Origin: a virus
Length of the DNA: 64,000 nucleotides
Strand: one strand, 5' to 3'
IMG/VR virus record: IMGVR_UViG_3300032285_004054
Coordinates: 124,001-188,000 of that record
The notes beneath the pieces are model-generated. The model saw only the letters and a list, made by a program, of their open reading frames with translations, was not told the DNA's origin and did no database searches. Shown piece by piece: positions 25,666 to 34,563 of this stretch (position 1 is its first letter; each line of letters begins with the position of its first letter). The position numbers and the translations under genes were made by a program.

Positions 25666-26406
25666 CTATTTTACCAGCGCAGAAATAATAAACTTAATAG
25701 AAGTATTTTCGTCTTCAATTTCAAAGAGTGAAATCTTTAACGTGTTGTTAACTTTAACAACAAAATGATCTGCTTTGATACCTGCTAGCATTCTAATACT
25801 TTCTAGATTGAACGGTAATGAGTTTTTAATAGGTTCACCTTCGAAGTCATTAGTTACAAAATATGTAATACTGTTGATATTTTGTCTCTCGTGATCATTA
25901 AGCTCTGCGTATACTTGATTATCTTTGCTATAAAAGTATACCTTTTCAGAATCTGTAGCAATAGAACTACCTTTTAGTATTTCATTAAATCTATTAACAG
26001 GTAATTTAAATGTAGAATCAAACTTAAGATTTTTAATCTTTTCAGGGTTAAGACTATTTTTTTGTATATAACTATCCTCTAAAAGATAATACTTAAATCT
26101 GATATTATTAGTATCGTAAACAAGATGATTATCTTGTAAAGTTAATCTAATAATTTTATCCTCAATACAATCAATAAGTCGTACAAATTTTTTAACATCA
26201 GGTAGATTGAGTCTTAAAATACCCTTTAAGAGGCTCGGTAGGCGTAGTTCAGCATAAAGCACTACACTACTACCATCCTGAGAACTACACAACGCATATA
26301 ACCCTTTTTCATTAGGATATATTGCTACCGTGTCAGCCAACTTACTAATTGGCTGTAAAAATTTTGTAACAAAGACTTCTTTGTCGAGGATCAGGTCGTT
26401 GGCCAC
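25666..26406 (-). CDS. Sliding clamp, gp45-like
   Basis: 246 residues (T4 gp45, 228). Two-domain clamp pattern: ILDKEVFVTKFLQPISKLADTVAIYPNEKGLYALCSSQDG at the start, RLPSLLKGILRLNLPDVKKFVRLI midway, and the second domain FDSTFKLPVNRFNEILKGSSIA ending with FEIEDENTSIKFIISALVK. Trimeric clamp tethering DNA polymerase to the template and, in T4, the late RNA polymerase via gp33/gp55. Its ATPase loader is at 9558-10475. It overlaps the upstream 164-residue gene by 16 bases, which implies co-translation. Confidence 0.92.
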   Translation of the reverse strand: MANDLILDKEVFVTKFLQPISKLADTVAIYPNEKGLYALCSSQDGSSVVLYAELRLPSLLKGILRLNLPDVKKFVRLIDCIEDKIIRLTLQDNHLVYDTNNIRFKYYLLEDSYIQKNSLNPEKIKNLKFDSTFKLPVNRFNEILKGSSIATDSEKVYFYSKDNQVYAELNDHERQNINSITYFVTNDFEGEPIKNSLPFNLESIRMLAGIKADHFVVKVNNTLKISLFEIEDENTSIKFIISALVK

Positions 26407-26885
26407 TTTTCTTCTAGAAGTTTGACAATTTCTCTTAAAGAGAGATCAATTGAGTTTAATACTTTATCTAGACCTGTATCAATTCTAGTAATTTTTTCAC
26501 TATACTCTTCAAATGGTAAACTCATCTGAGGATCTGGAGGTATAGGCGGTAATACTTGTTGTACTGGTACGTAGTTTGGAATTTGTTGAGGTGTATTATT
26601 TACTTGAGCAGGTACTTGACCTGAAGAAAATATGTTTGAATGAGGCATTTCAATAGCCTGAGCTTCTCTCAAAGAGAGAGCTACTGCAGCTGCTACTTCC
26701 GGGGACGACGGTGTACCTACTACTGGTTTTGCAGAGTGCGACCCTCTAATAAAGCTTAGAGGGTCGATTTTATTCGCAGGTCCACCAGCTGGAAGAGATG
26801 TAGTATTTTCGTCTACTCTCTTAAGCTCAGAGCCAAATATCTTAGCAATAGTAGCTGTAGCTAATTGCTCGTCAAATGTGCTCAT
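26391..26885 (-). CDS. Unknown Pro-rich protein coupled to the sliding clamp gene
   Basis: 164 residues: an N-terminal helix (FDEQLATATIAKIFGSELK), a central disordered Pro/Gln-rich part (about 35-120), then a C-terminal helix TGLDKVLNSIDLSLREIVKLLEEKW that could form a coiled coil. It overlaps folE2 by one base at its start and sliding clamp by 16 bases at its end. The coupling suggests co-expression with replication genes; no family is recognised. T4's gp33 (a clamp-binding co-activator of late transcription) is a possibility but there is no specific evidence. Confidence 0.55.
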   Translation of the reverse strand: MSTFDEQLATATIAKIFGSELKRVDENTTSLPAGGPANKIDPLSFIRGSHSAKPVVGTPSSPEVAAAVALSLREAQAIEMPHSNIFSSGQVPAQVNNTPQQIPNYVPVQQVLPPIPPDPQMSLPFEEYSEKITRIDTGLDKVLNSIDLSLREIVKLLEEKWPTT

Positions 26886-27718
26886 TACTTAAGTTCTCTT
26901 CCAGCGTTAATAACGGCTACTGCAACCGCAGTATGAATGGATTCGTAGTGATTAACAACTACTGAGTAGTCCTTAATACGGTTATCAAGCTCCTTATCGA
27001 GTTCTACGGCTACCTTACGTACCATATCCTCAACAAACACCGGATTCTCATACATGAGCTCGGTCTGATAAGCCTCATCAACTCGCTTAAGGGCGTTAAT
27101 AATAGGTGCTGAAGCACTCTTCTCAACAATATCAATAAGATCTTCAATCCACATGATACCCTTTGACTCGTCAATCTCAACTGTAACATCAGCTACAGAA
27201 CGTTGATTATGGGCGCCGTAATCAGAGATCTCCTTAGAGCAAGGACAGAGTGACGCGTACATTACATTAACAGTTAGGTACAGACGCTCCTTACCATCAA
27301 TAAGACGACCTTCCATATTACCGCGGTAGTCCATATGAGATTCAATACCAGAGACAGGAGCCTTACGCTTAAGGAAGTAATCAAACTTAATCTTGACGTA
27401 CGCATTATCTGACTTCAGACGAGACTTACACTCGTGAAGAAGATCCTTAATAACCTCGTGTACGTAATAACCGTCTTTCTGTAGTACCTCTTCAATAAGG
27501 ATACGATAACGGGACATATTAGTACCTTTATTCTCTGAAGTAAGATCAGTATACATACTGAACTTACCTGAACCTTCATTAACAGTACCGTCCTTTCTAA
27601 TAATCTTTACAGGCAACGTAGCGTCGCGTGTACCTACCTTAGGGATGTACTTGTTAGGGAACCCGTCCTTAGTATTCTGGATGTCGGGGATATCAGCGTT
27701 AGTTTTGATTCTAGGCAT
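26885..27718 (-). CDS. folE2: GTP cyclohydrolase IB
   Basis: Converts GTP to 7,8-dihydroneopterin triphosphate, the first step of both folate and 7-deazaguanine synthesis. The signature LCPCSKEISDYGAHNQR is complete: catalytic C158, C160, S161 and H170 are consistent with GCYH-IB. NMSRYRILIEE (about 68-77) and the C-terminal VVNHYESIHTAVAVA are also typical. 277 residues, family length. Its role here is inferred from QueD, QueE, QueF and DpdA in the same window. The FolE2 type can use metals other than zinc, unlike FolE. Confidence 0.95.
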   Translation of the reverse strand: MPRIKTNADIPDIQNTKDGFPNKYIPKVGTRDATLPVKIIRKDGTVNEGSGKFSMYTDLTSENKGTNMSRYRILIEEVLQKDGYYVHEVIKDLLHECKSRLKSDNAYVKIKFDYFLKRKAPVSGIESHMDYRGNMEGRLIDGKERLYLTVNVMYASLCPCSKEISDYGAHNQRSVADVTVEIDESKGIMWIEDLIDIVEKSASAPIINALKRVDEAYQTELMYENPVFVEDMVRKVAVELDKELDNRIKDYSVVVNHYESIHTAVAVAVINAGRELK

Positions 27719-27724
27719 ATGTGT

Positions 27725-27752
27725 ATTATAGGTTAAAATTAGAGACCGGCAA
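27725..27752 (-). promoter_or_regulatory. Candidate sigma70-like promoter before folE2
   Basis: Minus strand: TTGCCG (27747-27752), 16-base spacer, TATAAT (27725-27730), with the ATG only 6 bases later. The predicted transcription start would be at or near the start codon. It overlaps the gp32 stop. Confidence 0.5.
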
Positions 27753-28617
27753 GCAATTCTTTGAGTTTCGCATCAGTATCATCTTCAACAGGAGCTGAAG
27801 CAGTTTCAACACCCTTGAAAATATCTTCAACGTCTGCTTTCTTCTTTTCAACAACCGGGACAATTGGCTCATCTGCGATGTCTTCAATATCCTCATCAGC
27901 AACATCCTGTACGCAGAAGAAGTGCTGCTCAAGCATACGTTGAAGTTCTGCTGATGACTTAGGCTTATTAAGCTTCTCAAGATCAAAGATGTTCTTGTGA
28001 ATCTCTTCGAGTCTCTTAGACTCTACACCTTCTAGCTTTGAAGGTGAGGTAAATTTAGAAGAGGTATATGTAGTCATCATACGATTACTACCTGTACCTG
28101 TACGGGATTCACACTTAATCTTGAAGGAACAACCTTCACCGACGTTAAAGATCTTAACACCGAACTCGTCAGCATCATCACCGTCGATTGCACTATTGAT
28201 GATCTTCGCAAGCTCCTTACCGTAACGGATGATCTTAACCTTGCCTTCATTATCAGGATTAGTAGGATCTGAGATTACGTACGCGTTAACCATCCAATAC
28301 TCCTTACGAGAAACGTCTCGAAGCTTATTCTTTTCTTCTTGTGTACCGGTATTGTATGTCTTGAGTACATAAGAGTCAATAGGGCAAGACTCACCGTAGG
28401 TAGAAGGACAAATGCCTGTAGTAAACTGGCCGTTGGCGTGACTCTTCCAAGAGTGATGATAGTAGTGATGAATTGTCTTCTTAGGTTCAAGAAGATTTGG
28501 TACAAGACGTACAACGTATGTCTTGCCTGCTTCGAACTTCATAATGTCCTTGTAGGGGTTATCCTTCTTGGAGATAGAAGCTTTGATTTCGTTGAATATA
28601 TTATTATTGAATGTCAT
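27739..28617 (-). CDS. Single-stranded DNA-binding protein, gp32-like
   Basis: 292 residues (T4 gp32, 301). N-terminal FEAGKTYVVRLVPNLLEP begins the OB-fold, followed by HHYYHHSWKSH and the zinc-region GICPSTYGESCPI. C70 and C78 are present, but the position of the third T4 cysteine (C90) is taken by D81, so the zinc site may be altered. The second half of the core is VKIIRYGKELAKIINSAI ... GCSFKIKCESR. The C-terminal 90 residues are acidic, ending DDTDAKLKELLAGL, the T4 tail that recruits partners. It coats replication ssDNA and binds UvsX, UvsY and the helicase loader. It has its own promoter. Confidence 0.93.
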   Translation of the reverse strand: MTFNNNIFNEIKASISKKDNPYKDIMKFEAGKTYVVRLVPNLLEPKKTIHHYYHHSWKSHANGQFTTGICPSTYGESCPIDSYVLKTYNTGTQEEKNKLRDVSRKEYWMVNAYVISDPTNPDNEGKVKIIRYGKELAKIINSAIDGDDADEFGVKIFNVGEGCSFKIKCESRTGTGSNRMMTTYTSSKFTSPSKLEGVESKRLEEIHKNIFDLEKLNKPKSSAELQRMLEQHFFCVQDVADEDIEDIADEPIVPVVEKKKADVEDIFKGVETASAPVEDDTDAKLKELLAGL

Positions 28618-28624
28618 ATGGTGT

Positions 28625-28652
28625 ATTATACTAGTTGTTTTGTTTTGTTCAA
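28625..28652 (-). promoter_or_regulatory. Sigma70-like promoter before gp32
   Basis: Minus strand: TTGAAC (28647-28652), 16-base spacer, TATAAT (28625-28630), and the gp32 ATG seven bases later. The best -35/-10 pair in the window. The transcript would have almost no leader. Confidence 0.65.
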
Positions 28653-29294
28653 GTTTTTATCTATAAAAAGTTTAATTTTTATAAACGCTTCCTGAAGAAA
28701 AGGTCTTAATTTACTTGAGTTCAAGTACTTCGATTTATAGTCAAAGTATCTTAATGCGAAATCACCTAAAAGTAATTCCTGTTCATCAGAAGGTATTTGA
28801 TTTATTAAATCAGAAATGTTGGAAAATTCCATTAAAGAATACAAATTAATTTGTTTTTTCTTTATATGATACATCCATTCAGGCTCTATACCTTTTAAAC
28901 AGAATGTAGGATACTCAGTTAAGTCAATACTATTATCAATACAGAACTTCGCTATAAATCTTAATGAGTCAGTTACATCTTCAATTTGACTATCAGGGGA
29001 TTTATGCAATAGTTCTTGTTTATAAATTGTATACGATTTTAAAGCTCTGGGAGATGCAAAATAGCCCAAATCAAAATATTCTACATCCGGGTAAAGCTTA
29101 TACGGAGCCATAAAATATGTATCAAGATCCAGATCTGGATATTTTGTAGCTAAAACAGCTATACGTTTTACAGAGATATATTTTGAATCATCCTCAAAAC
29201 CTGTAAAATTATTTTTTAGCTTAAAAGGTTTATTTCGTAAAGAACGAGATACCGCTAAATGTTTGTTGTAAATTCTTTTTTCTAGTTCAGTCAC
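28626..29294 (-). CDS. Unknown replication-cluster protein, possible helicase loader
   Basis: 222 residues, mainly helical and rich in Tyr/Phe/Lys. Segments: RIYNKHLAVSRSLRNKPFKLK, FMAPYKLYPDVEYFDLGYFASPRALKSYTIYKQ and DFALRYFDYKSKYLNSSKLRPFLQEAFIKI. It sits between the DnaB-like helicase and gp32 genes, where T4 has gene 59 (helicase loader, 217 residues). Its size and the all-alpha character are similar, but sequence identity is not evident. The role is therefore inferred from place and length. Confidence 0.5.
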   Translation of the reverse strand: MTELEKRIYNKHLAVSRSLRNKPFKLKNNFTGFEDDSKYISVKRIAVLATKYPDLDLDTYFMAPYKLYPDVEYFDLGYFASPRALKSYTIYKQELLHKSPDSQIEDVTDSLRFIAKFCIDNSIDLTEYPTFCLKGIEPEWMYHIKKKQINLYSLMEFSNISDLINQIPSDEQELLLGDFALRYFDYKSKYLNSSKLRPFLQEAFIKIKLFIDKNLNKTKQLV

Positions 29295-29599
29295 TTTTTA
29301 ATCGATTTTTTAAATAGTTTTTTTGTATTCTTCGATTTTATAAGCGCCGGGTAAAGTTGCAAGAGTCCTAATAGAGCTTCTTTAGTATTTTCTGAGCCTG
29401 TAACTTCTATAAAAAGTTCTCTTAATTCTAAATTCTCTAAAATTGAATTAAAAAATGTTGATGGGTTTATTCTTTTATTATGTAAAATAGAAAGATAAGA
29501 ACCGAACACCAATACACCTCTAATGTATTCCTGAGAACATATCTGTTCAAGAGAGTTATTTTGAAATACAAAGTTCTCTAGGGTTTGTTCTGTTAACAT
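29291..29599 (-). CDS. Small helical protein of unknown function in the replication cluster
   Basis: 102 residues, helical, Leu/Ser/Asn-rich with basic C-terminus (KSKNTKKLFKKSIKK). It overlaps the 222-residue gene by 4 bases at its end (ATGA). It lies between the helicase and gp32 genes. In T4 this neighbourhood holds gp33 and gp59, so a small transcription or loader factor is conceivable. I see no diagnostic motif. Confidence 0.55.
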   Translation of the reverse strand: MLTEQTLENFVFQNNSLEQICSQEYIRGVLVFGSYLSILHNKRINPSTFFNSILENLELRELFIEVTGSENTKEALLGLLQLYPALIKSKNTKKLFKKSIKK

Positions 29600-29642
29600 A
29601 TAATAACAACTATTTACATCAAAGTTGTTACTAAATCCATTT

Positions 29643-30989
29643 TTATGTTAATTGCTCTTCTAGCTTTTGTAATGCATTTTGAGCTTCAGATACTGCTAAT
29701 TGAGGATTGTCTGTGCTAAAGAAATCAGGGTTAGTTTCAGTAAGAGTTAAGGTTTCATATTTAACCTTAAACGCACAATGACCGTAATTAGCGCCGAATC
29801 TGTTTTTAGTCATACCGAGCTTAATAACACCTAATTCTTTATCTTCATCTTCTTGCCAAAGCGAGCAAATAACATCACAGGTTGCAGCAAGACCAATACT
29901 CTCAGAAATGCCTTCCATACCTGGAGAAGATGTATTAAAAGCACCTCGATTAAGCTGCGATGCAGTAACAAACGGTATATTATATTTGAATGCTAGTGCA
30001 CGTAATTGCTCTGCAATCTCTTTTACAGTTTCGTACGAGTTTTGGTTCTTTGTAGTTGGTTTAAGCAAGTTGATATAATCAATTACAACTACATCGGGTT
30101 TAAAATTATGATGTTGTAGTTTTGTCATATAACCGTCAATTTGACGCACGGTTACAGTTTTAGGAGGAAACTCCTTAATAACAAGCTTACTATCTAGCTG
30201 TGCTTTAATATTACGTACCTGATCTTTAAGTTCATCAGTATACATTTTTAATTCGTTGTGCGGTATCTGAGTAATCTGAGCACTAACCCTCTTAGCATAC
30301 ATATGCTCAGACATTTCAAGAGATATAAGAAGTACGTTCTTGTTTCTAAGAACATAATTAGCTGCTATATTACCTAAGAAAATACTCTTACCAATATTAA
30401 CTTGACCTACTAAACAGTAGAGAGATTTAGGAAATAACCCACCTTCTATTTTCTCATCAAGAAACTTCCAACCTGTAGGAATAGGGTTATATATGGTGGT
30501 TAGCTCTTTAATATGTTCATCAATATCGTCAAAATACCAATGACCTAAATTCTCTGTTAAACTTATATTATAAGCTTTTTCAAATTGTTGTAAGATTTCT
30601 GCAGTGTCAGCTTTACCTTGTGCAAACTTATCTGCAGTATCAACAATAGTGTTATACAGACAACGCTCTTTTAAGAAATGCTCTGTATTAGCAAGCAATT
30701 CGTCTCGATTAAACTTATTATCGATACGCTTTAACTTATCTGCTACCTCGTTAAACGCTCTCTTCTCTTCATCAGAAGTTAAGCGAGTTTTAATTTCAGT
30801 GTGATTAGGTACTGCACCTCTTTCGGTAAAGAAAGAGGTTACTACCTTAAAAATAGTAGCGATATTTTTATCACTAAAATACGTAGGATCTACGTATTCT
30901 ATAATAGTAGAGAGATATTCCTGACTTACTAACGAATTATATAGAATGATATTTTCGTAATAGTCAAGGTCGAGTTTGCTATTAGACAT
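29643..30989 (-). CDS. Replicative DNA helicase, gp41/DnaB-like
   Basis: 448 residues (T4 gp41, 475). RecA-fold domain: Walker A CLVGQVNIGKS (about 193-203), helix and EMSEHMYAKRVSAQ, Walker B DVVVIDYINLL, and H3/H4 segments PFVTASQLNRGAF and EGISESIGLAATCDVICSLWQ. The N-terminal 150 residues are the helical collar. Hexameric 5'-3' helicase unwinding ahead of the polymerase and binding primase (57385-58386). It overlaps uvsX by one base (stop/start TAATG). Confidence 0.93.
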   Translation of the reverse strand: MSNSKLDLDYYENIILYNSLVSQEYLSTIIEYVDPTYFSDKNIATIFKVVTSFFTERGAVPNHTEIKTRLTSDEEKRAFNEVADKLKRIDNKFNRDELLANTEHFLKERCLYNTIVDTADKFAQGKADTAEILQQFEKAYNISLTENLGHWYFDDIDEHIKELTTIYNPIPTGWKFLDEKIEGGLFPKSLYCLVGQVNIGKSIFLGNIAANYVLRNKNVLLISLEMSEHMYAKRVSAQITQIPHNELKMYTDELKDQVRNIKAQLDSKLVIKEFPPKTVTVRQIDGYMTKLQHHNFKPDVVVIDYINLLKPTTKNQNSYETVKEIAEQLRALAFKYNIPFVTASQLNRGAFNTSSPGMEGISESIGLAATCDVICSLWQEDEDKELGVIKLGMTKNRFGANYGHCAFKVKYETLTLTETNPDFFSTDNPQLAVSEAQNALQKLEEQLT

Positions 30990-32095
30990 TAGCTATCGAT
31001 ATTATCGACTTCCTCTTCGAGATCTACTGTAGAACTCGTACCGTAACAAAGTTTTTCTTGAAGAGCCTTTTCAATGTCTGGCATAATCTTTTCCCAGAAT
31101 TTAGCATCCTTTTCAAGATCTTTACGGTAACCAAGGCTTTCACCTTTATACAAAACAGTACGACCTGGCTTCTCAATAACTCCAAAAGCTTCTGCAATCT
31201 CAAAAAGACCAGCATGCTTATCAAGACCTGTCTTAAAGTTGAGATACAACTCAGTTTTAAGGTAAGAAGGCACAAAGCGGTTTTTTACTGTTAATGCACC
31301 TAGTGTAACACCTGAGATGTTGTGAGCAATAGCTACAGACTCTTCATTTGGATTATCACTCGCTTTTTCATTACGGGTGCTAAGTTGTACAAGCACAGAA
31401 GCAAGATAGATCGGGCCTTTACCACCGCTCTGTGTTTTAACAAGTGTCGGAAACATTTCCATGCCTTCATAGATATGGTTACTAAAGAGAATAGGTACTT
31501 TAGCTTTAGCAGCTTTATACGTAAGAATACGCATCATTGATTTAATAGCTTTTGCTCTTTGTCCTACATCTGCTGCATCCTTACCGGCTGCGGAATCTTT
31601 AATTTCTTTAGCACTAGCTAGATTACCTAGTGAATCAATAGCTACAATAAATTTTAAATCGGGGTTATTAGCCTTGATAACGTTATCAAGGAATGCGCAC
31701 ATTTGATTACGACAATCTTCAATTGTCTCAACAGGGTAATACTTAACTCGGGAAGTATCCATACCAGCGCCTTCAGCACTTTTCTTATCTACGGCAACCT
31801 CAGAGTCCCAAATAACAGGGATATAACCTTTCTTCTGAGCGTTAGCCATAATCTTATTCATAATAAGGGTTTTGCCAGCCATCGAGGGACCAGCAAAACC
31901 CGTAATACGTCCTCCAGGTATACCTTTATACATGGAGCCTGAAATAATAGCATTTAAGGCAAAAGACCCTGTATCGATCCAATCTTCTGCAGTTGATAGA
32001 GTTGCAGCATCGAGTACTGCAGCGTCTGGATTTAAATCATCAACAGATTTAAAAATATCTTTTAAATTCGAGAGGTCGTTTTTGTCTTTTGCCAT
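30989..32095 (-). CDS. uvsX: RecA-like recombinase UvsX
   Basis: 368 residues (T4 UvsX, 391). Walker A GFAGPSMAGKTLIM (about 64-77), Walker B KFIVAIDSLGNLAS (about 140), DNA-binding loop regions AAGKDAADVGQRAKAIKS and GGKGPIYLASVLVQLSTR. Forms presynaptic filaments on gp32-coated ssDNA for recombination-dependent replication and repair. Partners UvsY (47870-48319) and UvsW (46422-47870) are also in the window. It has a sigma70-like promoter just upstream. Confidence 0.95.
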   Translation of the reverse strand: MAKDKNDLSNLKDIFKSVDDLNPDAAVLDAATLSTAEDWIDTGSFALNAIISGSMYKGIPGGRITGFAGPSMAGKTLIMNKIMANAQKKGYIPVIWDSEVAVDKKSAEGAGMDTSRVKYYPVETIEDCRNQMCAFLDNVIKANNPDLKFIVAIDSLGNLASAKEIKDSAAGKDAADVGQRAKAIKSMMRILTYKAAKAKVPILFSNHIYEGMEMFPTLVKTQSGGKGPIYLASVLVQLSTRNEKASDNPNEESVAIAHNISGVTLGALTVKNRFVPSYLKTELYLNFKTGLDKHAGLFEIAEAFGVIEKPGRTVLYKGESLGYRKDLEKDAKFWEKIMPDIEKALQEKLCYGTSSTVDLEEEVDNIDS

Positions 32096-32103
32096 AATGC
32101 GAT

Positions 32104-32131
32104 ATAATAGTATATCTTTAGATTAAGTCAA
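32104..32131 (-). promoter_or_regulatory. Sigma70-like promoter before uvsX
   Basis: Minus strand: TTGACT (32126-32131), 16-base spacer, TATTAT (32104-32109), and the uvsX ATG eight bases downstream. Geometry is the same as for gp32 and folE2. Confidence 0.6.
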
Positions 32132-32136
32132 TACTA

Positions 32137-32505
32137 TTAATCCTCGAATAGCTTTACTACCTGAGGTTCACCCTGAGCAGGCTGAGGTGCTGCAGGAAGA
32201 GCAGCAAAGATCTGCTTATACTGAGCATCAAGCTTAAAGTCAAAGGCAATATCCTCAGACTCCGTAATAAGATTACGCTGATACTTCCAGTATGTAGCTT
32301 CTGTCTTATCAGCCTGAAACTCTCTAAAGAAGAGAGGCAGAATCTGAAGAGCCAGCTGACCGGTTTGCTGATTAGGCATTACCTGTACTACTGCGGGATT
32401 CTTGACTGTAAGAACAGCATCGGTTGTTCTCTCATCAACGCGCTCTGCAATAACAGTGCGGCCAATTGTGTCAAGGAATGTGATTAGTTTTGTTGTTTCG
32501 CTCAT
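32137..32505 (-). CDS. Conserved phage protein of unknown function (Sm-like pattern)
   Basis: 122 residues. KLITFLDTIGRTVIAERVDE is a strand pair, followed by LTVKNPAVVQVMPNQQTGQLALQILPLFF and a C-terminal FDFKLDAQYKQIF helix. The order (GxxI, NPAVV, PLFF, YKQIF) is familiar from small T4-like-phage proteins of unknown function with an Sm-like core. Acidic C-terminus. It lies between the dpdA operon and uvsX, with a TATAAT sequence 11 bases before its ATG. Confidence 0.6.
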   Translation of the reverse strand: MSETTKLITFLDTIGRTVIAERVDERTTDAVLTVKNPAVVQVMPNQQTGQLALQILPLFFREFQADKTEATYWKYQRNLITESEDIAFDFKLDAQYKQIFAALPAAPQPAQGEPQVVKLFED

Positions 32506-32540
32506 ATCGTTAATATATTATATTGGTTTGTTGTGTAATT

Positions 32541-33470
32541 CTACTGCCCCATTGCTTTATTTGTGTATTTGTTCACGTTGAACAAAGCTTCGGGTAGTAG
32601 ATCGGCTCTAGAAGCTCTTGCAGGATTAATATCCAGTGAACCTCTACGGGAGTAAAGAAGAGTAACACAGCAATCAGTTACTTCAGGATGCTTCATAATA
32701 GTTGTAAATAGTTTCTCAGCACAAAACTCATGAAATTCATTAACTTCACGGAGAGATACAATCTGCTTAAAAAGAGACTCCGGATCAACTGCCATGCCGT
32801 CTTTTGTCTTAATAAGAATATATGCTGCACCTGTATCCTTCTGTTTAGTATGACGGCAACGTGAACGAAGAGCATTAGTAAACCAGCGACTTGTTACGGG
32901 CTGATTGTCTTCTGGATGCAACTTATAAAACTTAAGATGATCTACCTGAGAGGAATAGTCAGTTATTTCAATAGAATCTGCTTTACCGTAGAGTTCCCAA
33001 TAAAGATCGAGATATTCATCTTCGAACGCATTATACGAATTTACATCTGAACCTGACGGAAAGAAGCAAACATGTACAGGTGTCTGTAGAGCAGCTTCAA
33101 GATCTTTCTTAACTTGCTCTTCGTAGTTAACGATAGCTTCCTTAATAGAACTACCCATCTTACACATATCAAAAGAATTGAGATAGAGTTTAGCAGACTT
33201 TGACTCTACCATAAACTTTGACTCAGCAGGGTATGTATACTTTAACGTACCTGCTACAGGGTAGCCGTTATCGAGGAGAAATGTTGCTTCGTGGCAATGC
33301 CATGTATCAAAACCGACAAATTCATTGCCGGTAATACCGTGATCAGCTCTCGCTAATTCTCTTGGCATTGGATTAAGCAATGATGGATCAAATTGCTCGG
33401 TATAAATTGCGTACGAAGCTGAAGATCCAAGTGTCTTCGACGCAATATCAGTTAGGTTTGTTGTACTCAT
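32541..33470 (-). CDS. queF: NADPH-dependent preQ0 reductase QueF, bimodular type
   Basis: Reduces 7-cyano-7-deazaguanine (preQ0) to 7-aminomethyl-7-deazaguanine (preQ1). 309 residues, the two-module form (E. coli 282). QueF motif ESKSAKLYLNSF is at 89-100. Catalytic C205 and D212 keep the exact Cys-x6-Asp spacing of E. coli C190/D197, and FHE (246-248) matches the His-Glu pair. RRGSLDINPARASR (275-288) is the C-terminal substrate/NADPH segment. It is last in a four-gene coupled operon after dpdA, the formyltransferase and a P-loop kinase. Its presence implies that the DNA base is preQ1 or a derivative rather than archaeosine or preQ0. Confidence 0.93.
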   Translation of the reverse strand: MSTTNLTDIASKTLGSSASYAIYTEQFDPSLLNPMPRELARADHGITGNEFVGFDTWHCHEATFLLDNGYPVAGTLKYTYPAESKFMVESKSAKLYLNSFDMCKMGSSIKEAIVNYEEQVKKDLEAALQTPVHVCFFPSGSDVNSYNAFEDEYLDLYWELYGKADSIEITDYSSQVDHLKFYKLHPEDNQPVTSRWFTNALRSRCRHTKQKDTGAAYILIKTKDGMAVDPESLFKQIVSLREVNEFHEFCAEKLFTTIMKHPEVTDCCVTLLYSRRGSLDINPARASRADLLPEALFNVNKYTNKAMGQ

Positions 33471-34027
33471 AATTCGTAAGGGTTGTTATATTCGTATTTT
33501 TGTGTTTCCCAGCGTTCAATAGAATTAAGCACTTGCATAACTCTATTTTCAACTGAACCTGAAATTCTAATAACAGGAACTTTATACGATTGTATAATAG
33601 CTTGAAACGATTGCACTACACATTCAAAGAAATCTCTATTAACAGTTCGTTGACCGTCTTCTACTAACGGCAATTCCGGTTCAACATAAAAAATAATATC
33701 ATATCTATCAATCATTGCATAAAACAATTCTCTAATAGCACTCAGCACTTTTAAGTCTTTAACCAAAGACATTGAGTATGCATAACCATCTAAAGCACAA
33801 CGATCGTAAATAATATTACCGTCTTCATTAAGACGCTGAAGATGTTTAGTCATAATAGCTAATTGAGTTACCTCATCACCATCCTCATTTATATTATAAC
33901 CTGCCTCCTGCATACCTCTTGTTAAAGAAGTTTTAAAAGAAAAATCATCTAATAAACCGCTATCTTGTAACGCATTTACAAGAGTAGTTTTACCTTGACT
34001 ATGAGCTCCTGAAATAGCTACCTTCAT
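33467..34027 (-). CDS. P-loop NTPase/kinase in the queF operon (AAA_28-like)
   Basis: 186 residues. Walker A GAHSQGKTT (7-15) near the N-terminus, Walker-B-like IIYDRCALDGYAYSM, IIFYVEPELPLVEDGQRTVNR as the lid-like segment. The architecture is that of small nucleoside/nucleotide kinases of the NadR/AAA_28 type. ATGA overlaps at both ends couple it to the formyltransferase and queF. A paralogue at 55151-55780 shares the G-x-H-x-x-G-K-T-T and D-R-C-x-L-D-x-x-x-Y motifs and is coupled to queE. Substrate unknown; a modified deoxynucleotide or a 7-deazaguanine intermediate is inferred from context only. Confidence 0.8.
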   Translation of the reverse strand: MKVAISGAHSQGKTTLVNALQDSGLLDDFSFKTSLTRGMQEAGYNINEDGDEVTQLAIMTKHLQRLNEDGNIIYDRCALDGYAYSMSLVKDLKVLSAIRELFYAMIDRYDIIFYVEPELPLVEDGQRTVNRDFFECVVQSFQAIIQSYKVPVIRISGSVENRVMQVLNSIERWETQKYEYNNPYEL

Positions 34028-34563
34028 GCTGAATATAATAACCTCTTATTCAAAAATGTAAACCATAAATTTGTAGCATCCTTATGAAGTTTTTCTAAAA
34101 CTTCAAACTCAAGTACCCCTTCTATAAGAATTGTACTATACTCTTCTATTTTACCGCCATCAAGTTCGGCAGTACAGCGATGAATTGTATTACCTGACCA
34201 TTTCTGAAGTTCTTGTACAGCTCTTTTTTGAGGGTCCTTGCCTTTAAGATGAGGATGAAGCAAGAGATTAGCAGGATGTAGATTATATATTTCATACTCT
34301 TCACATATTTCACCCGGTATAATCCTCAACCATCCGTGTAACGTAACGAATGCGTTTTTAGGTATATGATGTTTATACTCTTCTATAGAAGGCGATTTAC
34401 TAATTTGAAAAATTCTAGCTCCAAACTCGTTAATAAGTTTTTGATTAACGCCGTTTAAATCCTGTCTATTGGTTATAATAAGATCAGGTGTACGGTTAAG
34501 TTTCTTTGAAAGATTGTAAATCTCACTACCTGTTTGACTAAAAAAAGTTACCCAAGGTCTCAT
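34024..34563 (-). CDS. Formyltransferase-fold enzyme in the queF-dpdA operon
   Basis: 179 residues with the PurN/methionyl-tRNA formyltransferase catalytic fold. N-terminal SQTGSEIYNLSK and PDLIITNR match the first strands; LHGWLRIIP corresponds to the formyltransferase GxxRIxP; YNLHPANLL gives N94 and H96; TIHRCTAELDGGKI gives D135. This is the full Asn-His-Asp triad used with 10-formyl-tetrahydrofolate. The protein lacks the FMT tRNA-binding C-terminal domain and is slightly shorter than PurN. Coupled by ATGA to dpdA and the P-loop kinase. Likely target: the aminomethyl group of preQ1, in DNA or before insertion. This is inference. Confidence 0.8.
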   Translation of the reverse strand: MRPWVTFFSQTGSEIYNLSKKLNRTPDLIITNRQDLNGVNQKLINEFGARIFQISKSPSIEEYKHHIPKNAFVTLHGWLRIIPGEICEEYEIYNLHPANLLLHPHLKGKDPQKRAVQELQKWSGNTIHRCTAELDGGKIEEYSTILIEGVLEFEVLEKLHKDATNLWFTFLNKRLLYSA

